From assembly GCA_028688275.1 (NCBI GenBank), contig JAQTYN010000022.1:1-47902 (forward strand): a stretch of 47,902 nt of DNA, given 5' to 3'. The notes under the pieces were generated by a model. It did no database searches, had not been told where the DNA came from, and saw only the letters and a list, made by a program, of their open reading frames with translations. Made by a program: the position numbers and the translations under genes. The DNA comes from Gallionella sp. GTDB taxonomy: Bacteria > Pseudomonadota > Gammaproteobacteria > Burkholderiales > Gallionellaceae. Shown in pieces: positions 27,861 to 35,775 of the stretch; position 1 is the first letter of the stretch; every line of letters starts with the position of its first letter.

Positions 27861-28532
27861 ATGACAAATTATGAACAGCTACTAGCCGCCACCGAAACCG
27901 AGCGCAATGAGCTGCAAAGCCTACCCATTATTCGCGCAGGTGCGGCAGGTCAAGTCAGCCTCGACGCTTATATCGCTTTTTTGACCGAAGCCTATCACCA
28001 CGTTAAACACACCACGCCATTATTGATGTCCTGTGGTGGCAGATTGTCTGGGCAATATGAGTGGTTACGCACCGCCGTCGCTGAATATATCGACGAAGAA
28101 GTGGGGCATCAGGAATGGATACTGAATGACATCAAATCCTGCGGCGGGGATGCCGAAGCTGTGCGCCATGGTCAACCCCGCGCAGCAACTGAACTCATGG
28201 TCGCCTACGCATATGACACCATCGCCCGTGTCAATCCTGTGGGATTCTTCGGCATGGTGCTGGTATTGGAAGGCACGAGCGTCGCACTCGCCACCTATAT
28301 AGGACAAACTTTGCAAAAGAGCCTTAATTTGGGTAGCGGTGCTTTTTCATATCTCAACTCGCATGGCTCACTGGATGTGGAGCATGTGGACTTTTACCAA
28401 TCACTTATTAACCGTATTGACAACCCAGACGATCTAGCCTGCGTTATTCACCACGCCAAGTTGTTTTATCTGCTTTATGGCAACCTATTCCGCGACTTAG
28501 GCAACCGCTTTTTAACGAAAGAAATATCATGA
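27861..28532 (+). CDS. Heme-oxygenase-like iron-containing redox enzyme (TenA/UndA-like)
   Basis: ATG 27861 follows AAGGAG at good spacing; a TTG just before it is not needed. The 223-residue helical protein shows the metal-ligand pattern of heme-oxygenase-like diiron oxidases: EAYHHVKHT (Glu and His, about 43-50), DEEVGHQEW (Glu...His, about 78-87), and LDVEHVDFY (Asp...His, about 174-182). Related enzymes include UndA, which decarboxylates medium-chain fatty acids to alkenes, and CADD-type oxidases. The position between an acyl-AMP ligase and a dehydrogenase argues for oxidation of an activated acyl or amine chain. Thiamine salvage (TenA) is less likely because no thiamine gene is near. It overlaps the next gene by ATGA. 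Confidence 0.75.
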   Translation: MTNYEQLLAATETERNELQSLPIIRAGAAGQVSLDAYIAFLTEAYHHVKHTTPLLMSCGGRLSGQYEWLRTAVAEYIDEEVGHQEWILNDIKSCGGDAEAVRHGQPRAATELMVAYAYDTIARVNPVGFFGMVLVLEGTSVALATYIGQTLQKSLNLGSGAFSYLNSHGSLDVEHVDFYQSLINRIDNPDDLACVIHHAKLFYLLYGNLFRDLGNRFLTKEIS

Positions 28533-29335
28533 ACTTAACCGACAAACGCATCATCTTGACGGGCGCAGCAGGTGGTATAGGCTATCTGGTGGCAAAGCGT
28601 TTAGCCGAAAAAGGGGCTCGCTTACTGCTCGTCGAGCGCAACGAAGCGCGTGTCACTGAAATTTGTGCTGAAATCAACCAACTAGACGATATTGCGCTGG
28701 CAATGGTCGTGGACTTATCAGCCGAAGGTGCGCCACAACAGGTCGTTGATATGGCCATCCAAGAAATGGGCGGCATCGACATGGTCATCAATAACGCGGG
28801 CATCATGGATTTCGCCCTATTTGACCAGCTGGATGCGCTACGCATCGCGCAAACCATACAAGTCAATGTCACCGCGCCTATGTTGCTGACCCATGCGGTG
28901 CTGCCCCACTTGCTTGCACAAAATAGCGGACGAATTGTCAACATAGGTTCTACTTTTGGTTCAATTGGATTTGCCCACTTCGCGCCCTATTGCGCCAGTA
29001 AATTTGCCATTCGTGGATTTTCTGAAGCCTTACGTCGGGAGTTAGTAGACACTTATGTTGGTGTCACGTACATTTCGCCACGCGCAACCAAAACATCACT
29101 CAACAATGCACGCACTACCCAGATGTTGGTTGAAACAAAAACTAATATGGATGAGCCAGAATACGTCGCGGAACAGATCGTGTTAGCCATTGAAGAAGAT
29201 CGTAAAGAATACTTTATTGGTCAACCCGAATCTTTTTTTGCAAGGCTGAATGGTATTTTTCCAAGATTGATCGATAACGGGCTCTTGAAAAATACCCGTA
29301 TAGCGCGCAGATATGCTAAAAACTCGTCTTTTTAA
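28529..29335 (+). CDS. Short-chain dehydrogenase/reductase
   Basis: The 268-residue protein is a classical SDR: the cofactor loop TGAAGGIGYLVAKRLA, the NNAG segment VINNAGIMDFALF, catalytic Ser in NIGSTFGSIGF, and YCASK (YxxxK) with PYCASKFAIRGFSEALRRE. An NAD(P)-dependent oxidation or reduction of an alcohol/ketone or aldehyde is expected. It starts within the stop codon of the oxidase gene (ATGA). The final 60 residues resemble membrane-associated SDRs acting on lipids. Together with the ligase and oxidase it suggests a lipid-derived product. Confidence 0.9.
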   Translation: MNLTDKRIILTGAAGGIGYLVAKRLAEKGARLLLVERNEARVTEICAEINQLDDIALAMVVDLSAEGAPQQVVDMAIQEMGGIDMVINNAGIMDFALFDQLDALRIAQTIQVNVTAPMLLTHAVLPHLLAQNSGRIVNIGSTFGSIGFAHFAPYCASKFAIRGFSEALRRELVDTYVGVTYISPRATKTSLNNARTTQMLVETKTNMDEPEYVAEQIVLAIEEDRKEYFIGQPESFFARLNGIFPRLIDNGLLKNTRIARRYAKNSSF

Positions 29336-29348
29336 AGGAATAGAAATA

Positions 29349-29990
29349 ATGAAGAAAATTGCTTGGCTAGCTGGACTGATACTTAGTATGAATGTTGCAT
29401 TTGCTGAACCTAACGCGGTTGATACCGCCGTTGAAAAACTTCAACATGAATGGGCAATCGCCAATTACCACACGCCTGAAGATAAACAAGAAGCGTCATT
29501 CAAAGCGTTATCCGAATTGGCGCACCAGATGTCCGCGAATAATCCAGGTCATGCCGAGTTGATGATCTGGGAGGCCATTATTGTCAGTGGCTACGCCAAA
29601 GCCAAGGGCGGTATCGGCGCATTAGGACTGGCAAAAACCTCTCGCGATTTATTATTTGCGGCAGAAGCGATCAATCCACAAGCATTGCACGGCTCCATCT
29701 ACACCACGCTTGGCTCTTTACATTATAAAGTCCCTGGCTGGCCCATCGGCTTTGGTGACCAGAAGAAAGCTCGCGCGTATCTAGAAAAATCCTTACAAAT
29801 GAACCCCACAGGGATAGATCCTAACTATTTCTACGCAGACTTCTTGCTGAGCCGTAGTGAGTACAAAAAAGCCTTAGAGTATTTCCAAAAAGCCCTCGCC
29901 GCGCCTGCTCGTCCAGGTCGTGAGGATGCCGATGCGGGACGCAGAAAAGATATTCAAGAAGGTATCGAAAAAACCAAGCAACACCTGTAA
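29349..29990 (+). CDS. Exported TPR-like helical protein
   Basis: ATG 29349, with AAGGAA about 8 bases upstream, gives 213 residues opening with a signal peptide (MKKIAWLAGLILSMNVAFA). The mature part is helical, with tetratricopeptide-like pairs (residues about 45-75, 130-160 ending ARAYLEKSLQMNPTG, and 165-185 YKKALEYFQKALA). It resembles TatT/TPR periplasmic proteins, which usually bind partners or small ligands. It is the last gene of the operon, starting 13 bases after the SDR stop. A role in export or envelope binding of the operon's product is possible but unproven. Confidence 0.65.
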   Translation: MKKIAWLAGLILSMNVAFAEPNAVDTAVEKLQHEWAIANYHTPEDKQEASFKALSELAHQMSANNPGHAELMIWEAIIVSGYAKAKGGIGALGLAKTSRDLLFAAEAINPQALHGSIYTTLGSLHYKVPGWPIGFGDQKKARAYLEKSLQMNPTGIDPNYFYADFLLSRSEYKKALEYFQKALAAPARPGREDADAGRRKDIQEGIEKTKQHL

Positions 29991-30104
29991 CCTTTCAGAA
30001 GAAGCGATTCGGTTTCATCATGTATACGAACGAATAGATACATCAATCCCATGCGTAGGATGGCCTTTTCGTAGAAATGACCACCAAATCCATTTTTTCT
30101 AGCT

Positions 30105-30130
30105 AGGGTGGCCTTCGCCACCCTTCTTCT
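30105..30130 (+). terminator. Rho-independent-like terminator after the five-gene operon
   Basis: GGGTGGC (30106-30112), loop CTTC, GCCACCC (30117-30123) is followed by TTCTTCT. The stem is perfect and GC-rich, the tail is T-rich but interrupted. It lies about 115 bases after the TPR gene and before the next gene's promoter. Confidence 0.55.
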
Positions 30131-30240
30131 CCGCTGAAACCTCGTCAATTCCACAATGACAAATTCACCAAAGTCCGCCATGCAACGCCAACTAATGCTA
30201 TCCTTCGCACCGTTTAGATGACACGCATCAGGAGTTCAAT

Positions 30241-30831
30241 ATGAAAGAGTTTTTCAAACGACTAACGGCTAAAATTACCCAAGCCAAACAACAAACACCC
30301 AGTAAGAAGGTAGGCAAGCCTTCGAGTAAGCTAAATAAAATTCTGGTCGCAGTCATTGCAGTATTAATCATGCTCTTTGCAGCTGCTTATTTCCTGTTTG
30401 AAACTGAAATCAGTGCCACTTACAGTAGCGTCATGCAGTACTTCGGTGATGATGCTCCTCCTGTTCAAGCTACGCATGCCGCACCACCACCCCCCCCCGT
30501 CAAAGCTCCTATCAGTGCGACTTTACCCAGCAGTGCAGTCGCAGCAACGAGTGCAGTGATGTCAACTTCATCGGCTAGCGCAATTATGGCAACCAGTGAT
30601 GTGGCTGCAGTCAGTGCGATCTCATCTGTCCCTAATGCACAATCCTCTGTCGTCCAAATTGACCCAACATTTGACACTGAGACACCCAATACAACGGTGA
30701 TAAATACAGAATCAAGTGTCCCTCCCTCAACACACAGAAACACCGCATTTCGTCCTCACAACCGCGATATCCGCCACTGCTTGAGTTTAAAAACGAATGA
30801 GGCCATTGCACGTTGCGTTTACCCCAAATAA
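30241..30831 (+). CDS. Low-complexity membrane-anchored protein with a C9 tract
   Basis: ATG 30241 has AGGAG about 8 bases upstream. The 196-residue product has a basic cytoplasmic N-terminus (about 1-33), one membrane helix (about 35-53), and a long periplasmic tail rich in Ala, Ser, Pro and Thr (about 75-175) with repeated ATSAV/SAI units. It ends in a compact conserved-looking motif RDIRHCLSLKTNEAIARCVYPK with two cysteines, likely a disulfide. The function is not recognised. A run of nine C (30490-30498) codes for the PPPPP segment after the membrane helix; slippage there would cut the tail off, so phase variation is possible. Confidence 0.6.
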   Translation: MKEFFKRLTAKITQAKQQTPSKKVGKPSSKLNKILVAVIAVLIMLFAAAYFLFETEISATYSSVMQYFGDDAPPVQATHAAPPPPPVKAPISATLPSSAVAATSAVMSTSSASAIMATSDVAAVSAISSVPNAQSSVVQIDPTFDTETPNTTVINTESSVPPSTHRNTAFRPHNRDIRHCLSLKTNEAIARCVYPK

Positions 30832-30991
30832 TCACATATCATAAATAGGTAATTATCAACCTAGTTGTCGCCTAATCTCTGCATTTATGCGGCCATTTTG
30901 AACCCTCTTTCTGCGTGGATTTTCTCTCTTATTTCGACGCAGTGTTGGTTGGGATTTAGGTATAGATATCTACATATTTTTTTCCAGCTTA

Positions 30992-31015
30992 CCGTCACTC
31001 CCGCGAAGGCGGGAA
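30992..31015 (+). repeat. TCCCGC-N-GCGGGA palindromic repeat, copy 1
   Basis: CCGTCACTCCCGCGAAGGCGGGAA is a palindromic element of the widespread class CGTCATTCCCGC...GCGGGAAT, similar in form to neisserial dRS3 repeats, which serve as integration targets for filamentous phage. The copy at 31095-31120 is inverted relative to it. Confidence 0.6.
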
Positions 31016-31094
31016 ACCTTTTTTGCCCTATTTTCGTAAAAATACAGCCCTCAAACACCTTAATCTGGGCAGGATTACGCCAAATTCAACTTTA

Positions 31095-31120
31095 GATTCC
31101 CGCCTACGCGGGAATGACGA
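31095..31120 (-). repeat. TCCCGC-N-GCGGGA palindromic repeat, copy 2 (inverted)
   Basis: GATTCCCGCCTACGCGGGAATGAC carries the same core as copy 1 and reads CGTCATTCCCGCG on the minus strand, so the two copies bracket about 80 bases in inverted orientation. Confidence 0.6.
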
Positions 31121-31156
31121 GGACGCTTTTTCACATAACACTATGTTTTAATTTAA

Positions 31157-31901
31157 TTAAGTTATGAGGATACCTATGCCCGCAAACAGGAAGTCGTTTT
31201 TGGTTGTACCCGTCTGGCTTTGCAGCGCGCCGTAGTCGTCGTAGTCGTAGCTATCCGTTAGGTTGCCCGCCGCGTCGGTCAGGGCGCGGGTGCTGCCGAG
31301 TCCGTCGTCGTGGTAATACGTCCCCTGACCCGCCCTTGTCATCTGGATGCGCTCGATGCCGTACAGGTAAGTCGTGGTATCGCTCACATTGCCCAGCGTG
31401 GATTTTTCCTCCGCGACTTGGGCATAGGGCAAGTTGCTGTCGATCAAGTAAGCAACGGTCTTGCCGTCCGCCGTGGTTTTGCCGATGCGGTTGCCGTTCG
31501 CGTCGTATTGATAAGTCGCAACCGTGGTCGCATTCGCCGCAATCCCGCCGCGCTTCACCTCGACCAGCCGACTGTTGCTGTCCCACGCGTACAACGTAGT
31601 TTCGGTGGGGGTGGTTTTCTGGATCAGGTTGCCGTTGTTGTCCCAACTGTACGCCGTGGTCGCGCTGATGACACCTTGGGTTTTAGTCTCGCTGCTCAGA
31701 CGGTCGTCCGCGTCGTAGAGGTAGTCGGTGACGGCTTTGGCTAATCCTTGCGTCTCGGTTTTGCTGGTGCGGTTGCCCGTGTTGCCGAAGACATAGCGCG
31801 TGACGCTGGGCTGGGTCGGGTTCTTCGGATCCGTGTAGCTGACTTGCGTCAGACGGTTCAACGCGTCGTAAACGTAGTCGCGCGTGTTCAGCGTGCCTGC
31901 G
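31157..31901 (-). pseudogene. Rhs/YD-repeat fragment, broken at both ends
   Basis: The frame encodes YD repeats (YLYDADDRLSSE, YAWDSNSRLVEV, YQYDANGNRIGKT) and the pre-core segment GIERIQMTRAGQGTYYHDDGLGSTRALTDAAGNLTDSYDYDDYGALQSQTG. It ends abruptly after NDFLFAG, where the intact family continues into GEQFD...; a stop follows four codons later. At the other end it runs straight into the MITE at 31902 with no start codon. About 340 bases (31178-31520) are nearly identical to 33219-33560 of the other Rhs fragment. Rhs proteins are large shells around a C-terminal toxin. This copy has neither N-terminus nor toxin. Confidence 0.85.
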
Positions 31902-32065
31902 CAGCAATTCTCATTTTGACCGTGGGTACGAATTCATTCGTACTCTTTTGGGTGAGTAAGGTCAGTATTTTCAAGACCACCCCCTTGTTTTTCGCCCTTT
32001 CGGGCGATGTACGAATAAATTCGTACCCACTCAACCCCGCTGTTTAGTCAAAATGAGAATTGCTG
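31902..32065. mobile_element. 164-bp MITE with perfect 19-bp terminal inverted repeats
   Basis: CAGCAATTCTCATTTTGAC at 31902-31920 is the exact reverse complement of 32047-32065. Just inside are inverted GTGGGTACGAATTCATTCGTAC and GTACGAATAAATTCGTACCCA segments, and the centre has a short CGCCCTTTCGGGCG hairpin. There is no coding capacity. The element interrupts the Rhs fragment on its left side. A clear target duplication is not visible (flanks GTGCCTGCG and GTGCTTGTG are only similar). A degenerate relative lies at 33593-33778. Confidence 0.75.
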
Positions 32066-32230
32066 GTGCTTGTGCCCGCTGACCATTGGGCTTTAGGGTT
32101 ATTGCCAGTTATTGAAGGAGCAATTGGAATCGCTGCAAGCCAATAACAGTGAGGGTTTCAAGACGGTTCAAATATCAATCGGCACTGACCCTATCGATAA
32201 AAGACCTGAGTCCTTGCTTTTCATAGAGCC
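32066..32230. other. Unassigned sequence between MITE and immunity gene
   Basis: About 165 bases of unclear origin. A short plus-strand frame reads HWALGLLPVIEGAIGIAASQ and then stops at about 32150, which looks like the C-terminal tail of some protein but is not recognised. On the minus strand it is the 3' region of the immunity gene. Confidence 0.3.
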
Positions 32231-32527
32231 TCAAAAGATACCTTTACAGACAACCCACCATCCACATAGCGGTTTTTCAGCTGTACGAATTTTTTCAGCA
32301 AGCACCTCCACCAATTGTGGAGGACAATCATTATCTGCAAAAAAACGCCATTCTTCAAAATCGCGGTGCGCCTTAAATAAGCATCCCATAAATTCAAAAT
32401 CAACCCAAGTTTCTAACATTGTATTTACTGTGGTATTAACTTTCTGGCAACCAATCCCCTTAAGAAAACTCTTTAGCAATTGGGCTGGTACTTTGGGCTG
32501 AATTTCAATCAAACAATTTTTGGTCAT
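32231..32527 (-). CDS. Probable immunity protein for the Rhs C-terminal toxin
   Basis: A 98-residue, cysteine- and tryptophan-containing protein starting ATG 32527, ten bases after the Rhs stop codon. The family is not recognised. It is called an immunity protein purely from its place: small genes directly after the variable Rhs C-terminus nearly always encode the cognate inhibitor. It has acidic and aromatic patches (ETWVDFEFMGCLF, EEWRFFADND) typical of such inhibitors. Confidence 0.5.
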   Translation of the reverse strand: MTKNCLIEIQPKVPAQLLKSFLKGIGCQKVNTTVNTMLETWVDFEFMGCLFKAHRDFEEWRFFADNDCPPQLVEVLAEKIRTAEKPLCGWWVVCKGIF

Positions 32528-32537
32528 CTTGGCAAGA

Positions 32538-33581
32538 TTAAAACGTAAAGAAAAACAGGTTGTACCAAATATTGCTATCAGTAGCAGACTCTATGATTTC
32601 TTCATAAGTCTTCCCATTCGCTAACAGCCACTCAACCGTTGGGCCAATTGGATTTCCATATTTATTCATGTTCCTCGCTTCAAGTACAGCGACATCGCGA
32701 GATTCCATTTTGGCACGCTCTACAATCTTTGCCTCGTTTCGCAAGGCTACAAGTTTTTCGGCAATTGCCTTTTCCGTTTTACCTGCCGCAGCCATTGTTT
32801 TTGTGGTCGTAATCATTCTATACAGAATTGCATTGTAGCTTTGGCGAATAGCTCGATTTTTTGACCACCACTGAATCCAGACAACCGATTTCTTATAACC
32901 CAAGACACCAAAAAACAGGGACTCTGTGAATGTCCATCTTGCGGCACTGTAATCACCTTGGTAGAGCTGGTATCCACCGTAAGCGAGGGTAGCAAGATTC
33001 ATTGAAACTGAAACAGCAGCCATCGCGTCACCCATTCCGAACTTCCCGCTCGGATCGCGCTGGTTTACTGGATCGCCATTCGCATACGCATATTTGTTCA
33101 GCGTAATCGGCTGTGTCAGTTTTCCTGCAAACGGATCCAGCCCCGTGAACCTGCCCGTGTTGACATCCAGATGCCTTGCTCGATTGTAATACAACCCCGC
33201 CTCAACATCGAACTGTTCGCCCGCAAACAGGAAGTCGTTTTTGGTCGTTCCTGTCTGGCTTTGCAGCGCGCCGTAGTCGTCGTAGTCGTAGCTGTCGGTG
33301 AGGTTGCCAGTTTGGTCGGTCAGGGCGCGGGTGCTGCCTAGTCCGTCGTCGTGGTAATACGTCCCTTGACCCGCCCGTGTCATCTGGATGCGCTCGATGC
33401 CGTACAGATAGGTGGTGGTATCGGTCACTGTTCCCAGCGTGGATTTTTCCTCCGCGACTTGCGCATAGGGCAAGTTGCTGTCGATCAAGTAAGCAACGGT
33501 CTTGCCGTCCGCCGTGGTTTTGGCTATGCGGTTGCCGTTCGCGTCGTATTGATAGGTAGCTGAGCCTAAGTTTTCGTGTAC
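32538..33581 (-). pseudogene. Rhs 3' fragment: core end plus variable C-terminal toxin domain
   Basis: The open frame from 33581 (just after an in-frame TAA) has no plausible start codon with ribosome binding site. It encodes a YD repeat, the core end (YYHDDGLGSTRALTD, LYYNRARHLDVNTGRFTGLDPFAGKL, NKYAYANGDPVNQRDPSG near nt 33045), then about 168 residues unlike the core: a hydrophobic stretch, a charged helix (EKAIAEKLVALRNEAKIVERAKM), and LEARNMNKYGNPIGPTVEWLL with GKTYEEIIESATDSN. This tail has the layout of an Rhs C-terminal toxin whose activity I cannot name. The 5' part of the gene is missing, cut near the degenerate MITE. It could be an orphan toxin cassette. Confidence 0.8.
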
Positions 33582-33592
33582 TTAAAATCTGG

Positions 33593-33778
33593 TCGAATCA
33601 ACCGTGGGTACGAATTCATTCGTACTGTTACTTGTGAATAAGGCTTGTTTGTTGCCCTATCGGGCGATGTACGAATGAACTCTCATCCACAAGCAACGCG
33701 ATTGCGACTGCATGATAATTTATAGTCAGGTACTCACCAATCTGTCGTACCCACCAAACCCACTGTTTAGTCGAAATA
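33593..33778. mobile_element. Degenerate relative of the 164-bp MITE
   Basis: It shares ACCGTGGGTACGAATTCATTCGTACT at the left, CCCTATCGGGCGATGTACGAAT in the middle and CCCACTGTTTAGTCGAAA at the right with the element at 31902-32065. Its ends (TCGAATCAACCGTGGG and CCCACTGTTTAGTCGA) are imperfect inverted repeats. It is about 20 bases longer and has many changes. As at the first site, it marks the upstream boundary of an Rhs fragment. Confidence 0.55.
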
Positions 33779-33811
33779 AAAATATCTGGAAAAATAACGG
33801 CTAGCGTTATG

Positions 33812-34585
33812 TTATTTATGCGATTGTTCTTGACCTTCAAGACTAAGCGATTGGGCATAGATGGCTAGTTTTTTAATTTCGTTGCTTGTCAGTTTTCCAC
33901 TATCTTTAAATTTTGGCATGACAGAGATTCGATCATGCTGTTCACCAGAGTTAATTCCGTAAGTGATCGTCCGCTTTATACCTTCCAATGTCCCATCGAA
34001 ACGCCAAATTTTATCAGCCAAATTCGCTCCGCCAATTTGAGGTATTCCTTTTCCACTTTCACCATGACAAGGTGCGCAACCTTTACTGAAAAAAATGGCT
34101 TTGCCCTCTATTTCTCGCTCAGGCTGACCTTCACTCAGAGCTTGGACATATTTTGCCACGCTCGTAATTTGCTGTACTGATAGCTTTTTTCGGTATGCGG
34201 GCATGTTACCTTGCAGTCCTTCGGATATTGCATCATGTATCGTCTCAATTTTCCCTTCAAAGAGCCAATCTCGATCACTCAGCACTGGTGCAAACAAACC
34301 ATCTGCAGTCTTATCTCCGTTCCCATTTTCACCGTGACAACCTGCACAATGAACAATAAATAACTTTTGGCTTGTGTGTTTGGCGTACTCAACCAATTCA
34401 TGATCCGCTAAAATTTCATTCAAACTCAGCGTTTGAATTTTGCCCTCATATTGAGTCAGTTGCTCTTCTTTTACGGAACTTAAATACAAATATGCACCGA
34501 TCACACAGAAGAGTAAAACGCCCCCAGCGACGCGTATTATGAAACCCGTCTTCGGTTTGCAGAATTTTTCCCAAGGTTTACTCAC
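33812..34585 (-). CDS. Membrane-anchored dihaem cytochrome c, CcoP-like
   Basis: The 257-residue product starts at GTG 34585 (AAGGGATG about 11 bases upstream). It has one N-terminal membrane helix (about 15-33) and two cytochrome c domains with CAGCH (about 97-101) and CAPCH (about 180-184) haem sites. Segments such as LSDRDWLFEGKIETIHDAISEGLQGNMPAY and MPKFKDSGKLTSNEIKKLAIYAQSL are characteristic of CcoP, subunit III of cbb3 oxidase. No ccoNOQ genes are near, so it is an orphan CcoP-like carrier that may feed another oxidase or reductase. It lies 66 bases downstream of hemE on the same strand. Confidence 0.85.
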   Translation of the reverse strand: MSKPWEKFCKPKTGFIIRVAGGVLLFCVIGAYLYLSSVKEEQLTQYEGKIQTLSLNEILADHELVEYAKHTSQKLFIVHCAGCHGENGNGDKTADGLFAPVLSDRDWLFEGKIETIHDAISEGLQGNMPAYRKKLSVQQITSVAKYVQALSEGQPEREIEGKAIFFSKGCAPCHGESGKGIPQIGGANLADKIWRFDGTLEGIKRTITYGINSGEQHDRISVMPKFKDSGKLTSNEIKKLAIYAQSLSLEGQEQSHK

Positions 34586-34651
34586 GATGCAAACATCCCT
34601 TAGCGCGTTGGCAAATTCCTACTAATACTTGCGTATCTGAACATCATATTG

Positions 34652-35716
34652 TTAGTGATATTTACGACTTAACTCATGGACTGCTGCCACTAAAGCCGCT
34701 GCATGTTCAGGATTAGTATGTTGCGAAATACCATGACCTAAGTTAAAGACATGACCGCTACCGAAACCAAAACTACTTAACACACGTTCTACTTCGCGGT
34801 AAATCGCATCAGGGGAAGCAAACAACACGGCAGGGTCGATATTGCCTTGCAAAGCCACTTTGTCGCCCACTTTTTGGCGCGCCACACCAATATCCATCGA
34901 CCAGTCCAAACCGACCGCATCACAGCCTGTGTTAGCGATACTTTCGATCCACAAACCGCCACCTTTAGTAAAGACGATGGAAGGGATACGCACGCCGTCT
35001 TTTTCTTTAATAAGACCATCGACGATGCGTTGGGTATAAGCCAAAGAGAATTCGTGGAAAGCCGCATGGGACAACACACCACCCCATGAGTCAAAAATCA
35101 TCACCGCTTGTGCACCCGCTTCAATTTGCGCATTCAAGTAAGCAATCACGGACTGCGTGGTCACTTCCAAAATGTGATGCATCAGCTTGGGTTCGTTGTA
35201 CATCAAGGTTTTCACCTTGGCGTAATCATCGCTGCCACCGCCTTCCACCATGTAGCAAGACAAGGTAAAGGGGCTACCAGAGAAACCAATCAAAGGCACG
35301 CTGCCATTCAGTGCGCCACGAATTTGTGAAACCGCATCTGTCACATAGCGCAAATCTTTGTCTACATCCGCTGGACGCAGTGCCAAGATGGCAGCTTCGT
35401 CACGCAAGGGACGCTTAAACTTTGGCCCCTCACCTTCGGAGAAATACAGTCCCAAGCCCATCGCATCAGGTACGGTCAAAATATCGGAAAACAAAATCGC
35501 TGCATCTAAAGGAAAGCGTGCCAAGGGTTGCAGCGTCACTTCCGTCGCGTAATCTGGGTTTTTACACAATCCCAAAAAACTACCCGCTTGACGGCGTGTT
35601 TCTCGATATTCTGGCAAATACCTACCCGCTTGGCGCATCATCCACAACGGTGTGTATTCAGTCGGCTGACGCAACAAAGCACGCAAGAAGGTATCATTTT
35701 TTACTTTGAAATTCAT
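34652..35716 (-). CDS. hemE: Uroporphyrinogen decarboxylase
   Basis: HemE decarboxylates the four acetate side chains of uroporphyrinogen III to give coproporphyrinogen III in haem synthesis. The 354-residue protein shows [18 protein letters not shown] (the signature with the substrate-binding Arg), the catalytic Asp in [39 protein letters not shown] and the C-terminal [16 protein letters not shown]. The ATG at 35716 has AGGGAAA before it. It follows gltD after a block of palindromic repeats and may share regulation with the cytochrome gene downstream. Confidence 0.97.
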   Translation of the reverse strand: MNFKVKNDTFLRALLRQPTEYTPLWMMRQAGRYLPEYRETRRQAGSFLGLCKNPDYATEVTLQPLARFPLDAAILFSDILTVPDAMGLGLYFSEGEGPKFKRPLRDEAAILALRPADVDKDLRYVTDAVSQIRGALNGSVPLIGFSGSPFTLSCYMVEGGGSDDYAKVKTLMYNEPKLMHHILEVTTQSVIAYLNAQIEAGAQAVMIFDSWGGVLSHAAFHEFSLAYTQRIVDGLIKEKDGVRIPSIVFTKGGGLWIESIANTGCDAVGLDWSMDIGVARQKVGDKVALQGNIDPAVLFASPDAIYREVERVLSSFGFGSGHVFNLGHGISQHTNPEHAAALVAAVHELSRKYH

Positions 35717-35775
35717 GGTATTTCCCTAATTATTTTTAATCTAGCAAAAGCAATTTGATATTCGCACTGTGCATT

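Larger units (their letters stand above)
30832..31156. other. Gene-free stretch with two inverted GGGAAT-type repeats
   Basis: About 325 bases without a believable gene. It holds two short palindromic repeats in opposite orientation (30992-31015 and 31095-31120) with about 80 bases between them, and an AT-rich end next to the broken Rhs gene. Confidence 0.5.

Noticed and set aside
27861..28532. Assignment of the oxidase as TenA (thiamine salvage)
   Set aside because: No thiamine genes nearby, and the three metal-ligand groups and operon partners fit a diiron oxidase better.
31204..31907. Several open frames inside the first Rhs fragment on both strands
   Set aside because: They are shadows of the high-GC YD-repeat frame; only the minus-strand frame has Rhs motifs.
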